A DNA stretch of 35,213 nucleotides. It comes from Acidiferrobacteraceae bacterium (GTDB lineage Bacteria; Pseudomonadota; Gammaproteobacteria; Acidiferrobacterales; Sulfurifustaceae). Below the pieces are notes generated by a model. It searched no databases. It was not told the DNA's origin and was given only the letters and a program-made list of their open reading frames with translations. The translations under genes and the position numbers were made by a program. This document shows, in pieces, positions 29,232-35,213 of this stretch. Numbering within the stretch: the first letter of the stretch is position 1; every line of letters starts with the position of its first letter. The DNA lies in NCBI GenBank assembly GCA_021323795.1, contig JAJPKH010000219.1, positions 1-35,213 of the forward strand. The letters run 5' to 3'.

Positions 29232-30677
29232 TCAAGTGTTGTAAGCGGTCTCGCCGTGTTCCGTGACGTCCAGACCTTCGCGCTCGGCTTCTTCGGCCGG
29301 CCGCAGGCCGATGGTCCAGTCGATCAACTTGAAGAGCACGAAGGCCACCGCGCCGGACCAAACGAGCGTGGTTCCAACGGCCCACAGTTGGCTGATCAAC
29401 TGCCCCGTGGCGTCGAAGGCGGCGACCGCGTTCTTCTCGTAATCGAAGATGCCGGTACCGCCGAGCGCCGGATTGACGAACACGCCCGTCAGGATCGCGC
29501 CGGTGATACCGCCGATGCAGTGAATGCCGAAGGCGTCGAGCGCGTCGTCATAGCCGAACTTGTGCTTGAGCCAGGTAACGGCCCAGAAGCATATGAGGCC
29601 GGCGGCAACGCCGATCACGAGGGCGCCGCCCACGCCGACGAAACCCGATGCCGGGGTAATTGCGACCAATCCCGCAACCGCGCCGGACACCGCACCGAGC
29701 ATGGAAGGCTTGCCGCGCAGCAACCACTCGACAAACATCCACGTCAGTGCGGCGACCATGGTTGCGAACATCGTATTCACCAGGGCGATAACCGCGCCGC
29801 CGGCGGCTTCCAGGTTGGAGCCGGCGTTAAAGCCGAACCACCCGGTCCATAGCAGGCAGGCACCGATCATCGTCAGCGGCAGGTTGTGCGGCGGCATGGC
29901 GGTGCGCGGAAAGCCGATGCGCGGCCCGAGTGCCATCGCCGCCATCAACCCGGCGATGCCCGAGTTGATATGCACGACGGTACCGCCGGCGAAATCGATG
30001 GCGCCTTTACCGAACAGGAAACCGGACGGATCGCCGTAGGCAGACGGGCCGCCCCAGAACCACACCATGTGCGCGATCGGCGCGTAAGAAAAAGTGAACC
30101 ACAGCGCCGAGAACACCAGCACCGCCGAGAACTTAATGCGCTCGGCGTAGGAACCGGCAATCAGCGTCGTTGTAATCGCCGCGAACGTGAGCTGAAACAT
30201 CGCGAACACGAGCTCGGGGATGGCGACACCTTTGGTGAAAGTCTCCGACATCGAATCCGGCGTGATTCCTTTCAAAAATACTTTGTCGAACCCGCCGATG
30301 AAACTGTTGAGCGACCCGCCCGCGGAGAACGCGAGGCTGTATCCATACAGCACCCACAGCACGCCGATCAAACAGAAGACGGCGAACACATGCATCAACG
30401 TGGACAGCACGTTCTTCGAGCGCACCAATCCGCCATAGAAGAGCGCCAGGCCCGGAACGGTCATCAGCAGGACGAGGACGGTGGAAACCATCATCCAGGT
30501 GGTGTCGCCCTTGTCGACTTTCATCGCCGGGGTCGCCGGCGCAGTGGCCGCGGCAGGCGCCGCGGCGGGCGCCTGGCTCGGAGGTTGGTCCGTCGCGGAC
30601 CCCGTCGCCGGCAACACGGCGAGCAGCGCCCCGAGCAGGGCACCCATTAGTGCCATTCTTGAGATCAACATTTTCAT
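29232..30677 (-). CDS. amtB: Ammonium transporter AmtB
   Basis: 481 aa; signal peptide plus Ala/Pro-rich N-terminus, LALFYGGLVRSKNVLS, FSYAPIAHMVWFWGG, DAFGIHCIGGITGAILTGVF. Confidence 0.96.
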   Translation of the reverse strand: MKMLISRMALMGALLGALLAVLPATGSATDQPPSQAPAAAPAAATAPATPAMKVDKGDTTWMMVSTVLVLLMTVPGLALFYGGLVRSKNVLSTLMHVFAVFCLIGVLWVLYGYSLAFSAGGSLNSFIGGFDKVFLKGITPDSMSETFTKGVAIPELVFAMFQLTFAAITTTLIAGSYAERIKFSAVLVFSALWFTFSYAPIAHMVWFWGGPSAYGDPSGFLFGKGAIDFAGGTVVHINSGIAGLMAAMALGPRIGFPRTAMPPHNLPLTMIGACLLWTGWFGFNAGSNLEAAGGAVIALVNTMFATMVAALTWMFVEWLLRGKPSMLGAVSGAVAGLVAITPASGFVGVGGALVIGVAAGLICFWAVTWLKHKFGYDDALDAFGIHCIGGITGAILTGVFVNPALGGTGIFDYEKNAVAAFDATGQLISQLWAVGTTLVWSGAVAFVLFKLIDWTIGLRPAEEAEREGLDVTEHGETAYNT

Positions 30678-30689
30678 TCGTGCATCCCC

Positions 30690-31070
<381 letters not shown>

Positions 31071-31073
31071 TCA

Positions 31074-32189
31074 CTAGAACTTGTATACCGCCTCGAGCCC
31101 GTAGAAGTTTTGCTTGTCGGTCGTGCCGCTACCCTTCGTGAACACCTGTTTGTTCGAATCATCCGTGCGGTACTCGGCGCGCAGCTCGAAACCTTTCGCG
31201 ACCATGTAGCCGACGGTAACGGTGCTTTCGCTCAGTTTTTGCGAACCGGTCGTGCAGCTCGTGCGGAAACAGTTCTTGTCGTCAAACGACTCGACGCGCA
31301 GCGAACCGCGCAACTTGTCGGTAAACGCATAGTTCGCGTACGCCGCCACGCCGTTCCACTTGGCCTTGCCGCCGCCTGCCGCTCCGTGCTCCTGATCGCC
31401 GCTGTCGTAATTCAGCACCAAGGTGAGGGCATCGGTGACATTGAAGGTGCCGACGACATCGACGAGATTGCGCGTGCCGACCGCCGTTGTTCCGGCCTCT
31501 TCGCCCGAGTAAAACGCCGCGGTCAATCCCAGCATCTTGCTGGGATTCGCCGCCACACCGAGCTCGATCGTCTTTGCATCCGCGCAATTCGCACCGACGC
31601 AATTGCCGGACGCGGATTCCTTCACCACGTCCCATCCGTTGTTGACACCGGCCGTGAACTTAAGAGCGTCGCTGACCGGAATGGTCGCGCGTAGCCCGGT
31701 ATGGGTCACTGGAATAGCGAGCGTATAGAGGAGCGAGCGCGAAATGTTGGCGTTGCTGGGCGCCTGCGGCACCTCGGCGCCCGCGATAGTGGTAAATTTT
31801 CCGGCCATCACCGTCACAGCGCTCGTCGCATACTGCGCATACGCTTGCAGCAAATCGAACTCGGTGCTGTTCCAGCCTTTTGCATGATTGAACTCGACAT
31901 CCTTGCCCGCCATCATTTCGAGCATCCCGCCCGCACCGGTCGCCGGTAAATAGGAAACAGCGAGATCGGCCGCGTTCGGGGTGAAAGCATTCTTCTCCGT
32001 GGTATTCGCCTGGTACATCGGCGGGCTGGTATCGAAGTTGGTGTAAGTCGCATCGAGGTAGCCGGTGACGTCGATGCCCGACGCCTTCAGTACCTCTGCG
32101 AGCGTGGGCGCTTTTTCGGCCGCGCCGGCGGCGGACCAGACGGCGGCGGCCGCGCTCGCCATCAACAATTTCTTACTGAGCTGCTTCAT
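31074..32189 (-). CDS. Outer-membrane beta-barrel porin-like protein
   Basis: 371 aa; signal peptide MKQLSKKLLMASAAAAVWSAAGAAEKAP, alternating beta-strand pattern, C-terminal ...NFYGLEAVYKF ending in aromatic F; SD AGGAG upstream. Confidence 0.85.
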   Translation of the reverse strand: MKQLSKKLLMASAAAAVWSAAGAAEKAPTLAEVLKASGIDVTGYLDATYTNFDTSPPMYQANTTEKNAFTPNAADLAVSYLPATGAGGMLEMMAGKDVEFNHAKGWNSTEFDLLQAYAQYATSAVTVMAGKFTTIAGAEVPQAPSNANISRSLLYTLAIPVTHTGLRATIPVSDALKFTAGVNNGWDVVKESASGNCVGANCADAKTIELGVAANPSKMLGLTAAFYSGEEAGTTAVGTRNLVDVVGTFNVTDALTLVLNYDSGDQEHGAAGGGKAKWNGVAAYANYAFTDKLRGSLRVESFDDKNCFRTSCTTGSQKLSESTVTVGYMVAKGFELRAEYRTDDSNKQVFTKGSGTTDKQNFYGLEAVYKF

Positions 32190-32302
32190 TGTCGTTCTCT
32201 CCTGGATGGTTCAGTCATCTTGATAATCGAGGACGCCGGTTCTTGCCGAGCACGCGTGGCAATTTCCCCCGCAGATACCTACTCGTGCTTGCCCCGCCGG
32301 AG

Positions 32303-32318
32303 AGCAGTTTCTGTGCCA
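32303..32318 (-). promoter_or_regulatory. Candidate sigma-54 (RpoN) promoter for porin-glnK-amtB
   Basis: Minus strand TGGCACAGAAACTGCT against consensus TGGCACGNNNNTTGCW: 10 of 12 defined positions match, with correct GG-GC spacing. Lies about 115 bp upstream of the porin ATG. Confidence 0.75.
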
Positions 32319-32411
32319 GGAAAATTTACGATCCACTATAGTCACTTACGCATGAGCCATCGCGGCTCGGCCTCGATCGTGCACCAACATGAATTCCCTC
32401 GGAATCGTGAT

Positions 32412-32428
32412 TGCACCGGTGAGGAGCA
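32412..32428. promoter_or_regulatory. Candidate NtrC binding site
   Basis: TGCACC-GGTGA-GGAGCA against NtrC consensus TGCACY-N5-GGTGCA (one mismatch). A TGCACCA half-site starts exactly 32 bp away at 32380. Confidence 0.6.
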
Positions 32429-32678
32429 CGCCCCGGCTTTGATTGCGCGCAGTCATCGCGCGTCCGAGCAGATTCCGGCAATCGCGAACGCGCTCCGCCG
32501 GCACACGTCTTTGCACAGCGTGTGATGATGGCGAACCCGGGTTGTGGAGAGGTGGCCCGAACACGCATAGAGTTGTTCGGTCACTCCGTATTCGCTTGGC
32601 AACGACAGTCACCGACCGCTCCGCCCGGTTCGGCGTTGTCGGCGCTGCTGTTATACTGCGCGGGCGGGGGAATACACG

Positions 32679-32918
32679 GTGAATCCGAAGCTTGCAGATG
32701 AAATCTTTTCCGCGGTAGCGCGCGTGTTACCGCGCTCGCCTGCTGATCTCGAACGCAACGTAAAGGCCGCGCTCGCCGCGGTGTTCGACCGGCTCGATCT
32801 CGTGACACGCGAAGAGCTAGAGGTGCAAGAAGCGGTGCTTCAGCGCACGCGCGCGCGCCTCAAAGAAATGGAGCAAAGAGTTACGGCCCTCGAGCGCCGG
32901 GCGGCCGCCAAAGAATAA
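32679..32918 (+). CDS. ubiK: Ubiquinone biosynthesis accessory factor UbiK (YqiC/BMFP family)
   Basis: 79 aa; MNPKLADEIFSAVARVLPRSPADLERNVKAALAAVFDRLDLVTREELEVQEAVLQRTRARLKEMEQRVTALE; GTG start. Confidence 0.88.
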   Translation: MNPKLADEIFSAVARVLPRSPADLERNVKAALAAVFDRLDLVTREELEVQEAVLQRTRARLKEMEQRVTALERRAAAKE

Positions 32919-32946
32919 GAACGCACAAGCGCAAAGGGGAAAGGGA

Positions 32947-34455
32947 ATGGCTCTTGCCGTCGTGCATAGCCGCGCTCAAGTGGGAATCGACGCGCCGGCC
33001 GTCACCGTGGAAGTTCATCTCGCCAACGGTTTGCCAAACCTCTCCATTGTCGGCCTGCCCGAAACTGCGGTGAAAGAAAGCAAGGACCGCGTTCGCGCGG
33101 CGCTGCTGAATGCGCACTTCGAGTTTCCCGCCCGACGCGTCACCATCAATCTGGCACCCGCGGACCTCCCTAAAGAGGGCGGCCGCTTCGACCTGCCCAT
33201 CGCGCTCGGTATTCTCGCTGCTTCAGGGCAGATGCCGGCCGCGGAGCTCGACGGCTACGAGTTTGTGGGCGAACTGGCGTTAACCGGAAAGCTGCGCCCG
33301 GTGCGCGGCGCGCTGACGGCCGCTTTAGCTGCCCGTGCGACCGGCCGCACCTTGGTTGTTCCTGCGGCTAACGGACCCGAGGCCGCGCTCGTTGAAGGCG
33401 TGACGGTGCTCGGCGTGCGTCACCTCCTGGACGTCACGGCCCACCTCGCGAAAGACAAGCCGATCGAACCCGTGGTCTTCCACCGTTCGGCGGCAGACCA
33501 TTCCGAGACACCGGACTTGAGCGACATTCGGGGACAGCAGCGCGCCAAACGCGCGCTCGAAATCGCCGCGGCGGGAGGTCACAGCCTGCTGCTTATCGGC
33601 CCGCCCGGCGCAGGCAAGACGATGCTCGCCATGCGTTTGCCGGGCATCCTGCCGCCGCTCACCGACGATGAAGCGCTCGAGATCGCCGCTATTCAGTCGG
33701 CGCACCGAGGCTTCGCCGTCGATCGGTGGCGGCAGCGGCCGTTCCGCTCGCCGCATCACACCGCCTCGGGCGTCGCGCTCGTGGGCGGCGGCAGTCATCC
33801 GCGGCCGGGAGAAATATCGCTCGCGCACCGCGGCGTTTTGTTTCTCGACGAGCTGCCGGAATTCGACCGCGCCGTATTGGAGGTACTCCGCGAGCCGCTC
33901 GAGTCGGGCGCCATCACCATTTCGCGCGCGGCGCGGCAGGCGGAATTCCCCGCCCGCTTTCAGCTCATCGCGGCCATGAATCCATGCCCGTGCGGTTTCC
34001 TCGGCGACGCGAGCGGGCGCTGCCGCTGCACCGAGGACCGGGTCCGCGGCTATCGCGCCCGCATCTCGGGACCGCTGCTCGATCGAATCGATTTACACGT
34101 CGATGTGCCGGCGGTGCCGCGCGAGCTGCTCCTCGCGCGCGGGCCGCATGACGGCGAGAGCTCGGTGGTCGTGCGCGAACGGGTAATCGCCGCGCGTACG
34201 CGCCAACAGGCGCGCGGCGGCGCCAACCACGCGCTGAGCAACAAACAGATCGAAGACCATTGTCGCCTCGATCGGGAGTCGCAGCAGCTGCTCGAACAGG
34301 CCATCGCGCGATTAGGCTTGAGCGCTCGTGGCTATCATCGGATCCTCAAGGTCGCGCTCACTATCGCTGACCTCGCGCGCTCGGACGCGATCTTGCCGTC
34401 ACATATCGCCGAAGCGATTCAATATCGCGCGCTTGATCGGCCCACCGTCAATTGA
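32947..34455 (+). CDS. comM: YifB/ComM family Mg-chelatase-like ATPase
   Basis: 502 aa; SIVGLPETAVKESKDRVRAALLNAHFEFPARRVTINLAPADLPKEGGRFDLPIALGIL, GPPGAGKTMLAMRLPGILP, FRSPHHTAS, AAMNPCPCGFLGD. Confidence 0.95.
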   Translation: MALAVVHSRAQVGIDAPAVTVEVHLANGLPNLSIVGLPETAVKESKDRVRAALLNAHFEFPARRVTINLAPADLPKEGGRFDLPIALGILAASGQMPAAELDGYEFVGELALTGKLRPVRGALTAALAARATGRTLVVPAANGPEAALVEGVTVLGVRHLLDVTAHLAKDKPIEPVVFHRSAADHSETPDLSDIRGQQRAKRALEIAAAGGHSLLLIGPPGAGKTMLAMRLPGILPPLTDDEALEIAAIQSAHRGFAVDRWRQRPFRSPHHTASGVALVGGGSHPRPGEISLAHRGVLFLDELPEFDRAVLEVLREPLESGAITISRAARQAEFPARFQLIAAMNPCPCGFLGDASGRCRCTEDRVRGYRARISGPLLDRIDLHVDVPAVPRELLLARGPHDGESSVVVRERVIAARTRQQARGGANHALSNKQIEDHCRLDRESQQLLEQAIARLGLSARGYHRILKVALTIADLARSDAILPSHIAEAIQYRALDRPTVN

Positions 34456-34466
34456 TCCACAAAAAG

Positions 34467-34490
34467 AAAAGCGGCCGGGAGGCCGCTTTT
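34467..34490. terminator. Bidirectional Rho-independent terminator between convergent comM and the cytochrome c gene
   Basis: AAAAGCGGCC-GGGA-GGCCGCTTTT perfect inverted repeat with A and T tracts on either side. Confidence 0.9.
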
Positions 34491-34512
34491 CGGTGCTTCA
34501 ACGTGACGTCGG

Positions 34513-35001
34513 TTACTTCGCTTTCGACACCATGTAGTCCACGGCCGCTTTAACGTCCGCGTCCGGCAAAGAGGCGTTTCCGCCTTTGGGCGGCATGAAG
34601 CCGGCCTTGCCTTGGAATCCCTTGATCGCGTGATCATGTAACGTCGCAACACCTTTGGCGATGCGGTCCTTCCACGCCGCCTTGTCGCCGAACTTCGGAG
34701 CGCCCGCAACCCCCATGGCGTGACAAGCCGCGCAGGTAGTGTCATAAACGGCTTTGCCTTTGTCCTCACCGGCCGCGTTCGCCGTCGCGATGACGCTCAG
34801 GCCGCCACCGCTGGGAGCGGGCGCCTGTCCGATATTCACTTCACCAATCGGTTTGATTCGTTCCGCCACCGCTTTGGTGTCCGGAACTTCCTTCACGTGC
34901 TTGCCGCCCACTACATTGGCCAAGATAACCAGCACGATGGTGAGCGCGACTAACGCGCCGATGAGCCCAGAGAACAATTTCAAAAATTCCCGGTCGTTCA
35001 T
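34513..35001 (-). CDS. Cytochrome c5-like, membrane-anchored monohaem c-type cytochrome
   Basis: 162 aa; N-terminal TM, haem motif CAACH, distal GKAGFMPPKGGNASLPDADVKAAVDYMV. Confidence 0.9.
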   Translation of the reverse strand: MNDREFLKLFSGLIGALVALTIVLVILANVVGGKHVKEVPDTKAVAERIKPIGEVNIGQAPAPSGGGLSVIATANAAGEDKGKAVYDTTCAACHAMGVAGAPKFGDKAAWKDRIAKGVATLHDHAIKGFQGKAGFMPPKGGNASLPDADVKAAVDYMVSKAK

Positions 35002-35132
35002 TGCTTAACCTTCTAAAATTAGTTGGAGTTAATTCCCCGCCCTGACGGACGGACCCGAAATTCCAGCGTAGTATAGCCTGCCACATAGACGCTTAGGCAT
35101 ACCCCGGGTATCCTTGGCGCCCCCGAATATCC

Positions 35133-35209
<77 letters not shown>

Positions 35210-35213
35210 TACA

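Noticed and set aside
32257-32273. TGGCAATTTCCCCCGCA on the plus strand as a second sigma-54 promoter
   Set aside because: The GC element is out of register with the -24 GG and it is about 400 bp from ubiK.

Overview
The window is chromosomal housekeeping DNA from a GC-rich proteobacterium; the gene order resembles Gammaproteobacteria. The core is a conserved block: mrcA/ponA diverging from pilMNOPQ-aroK-aroB-dgt-gltB-gltD-hemE. To its left are a GGDEF protein, a NUDIX hydrolase, a fructosamine-kinase-like protein and an edge-truncated membrane signalling protein that the ORF track misses. To its right are a conserved uncharacterised protein, a cNMP-binding/degenerate-GGDEF protein, argS, a SPOR-domain protein, speA, speE, a porin-glnK-amtB cluster, ubiK, comM/yifB, a cytochrome c5-like protein and tRNA-Arg(CCG). 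I found no CRISPR array, transposon, prophage or recognisable defence system. The observations most worth following up are: (1) an in-frame TAA that interrupts an otherwise intact gltB; (2) a sigma-54-type promoter with NtrC-like sites spaced 32 bp apart upstream of porin-glnK-amtB, suggesting a nitrogen-regulated outer-membrane porin; (3) a cNMP-binding plus degenerate GGDEF protein (GPAQF) that keeps an RxxD I-site, so it may be a c-di-GMP receptor; (4) a perfect 12-bp hairpin at the pilQ stop, between the pil and aro genes. All calls come from reading the sequence; no database search was run.
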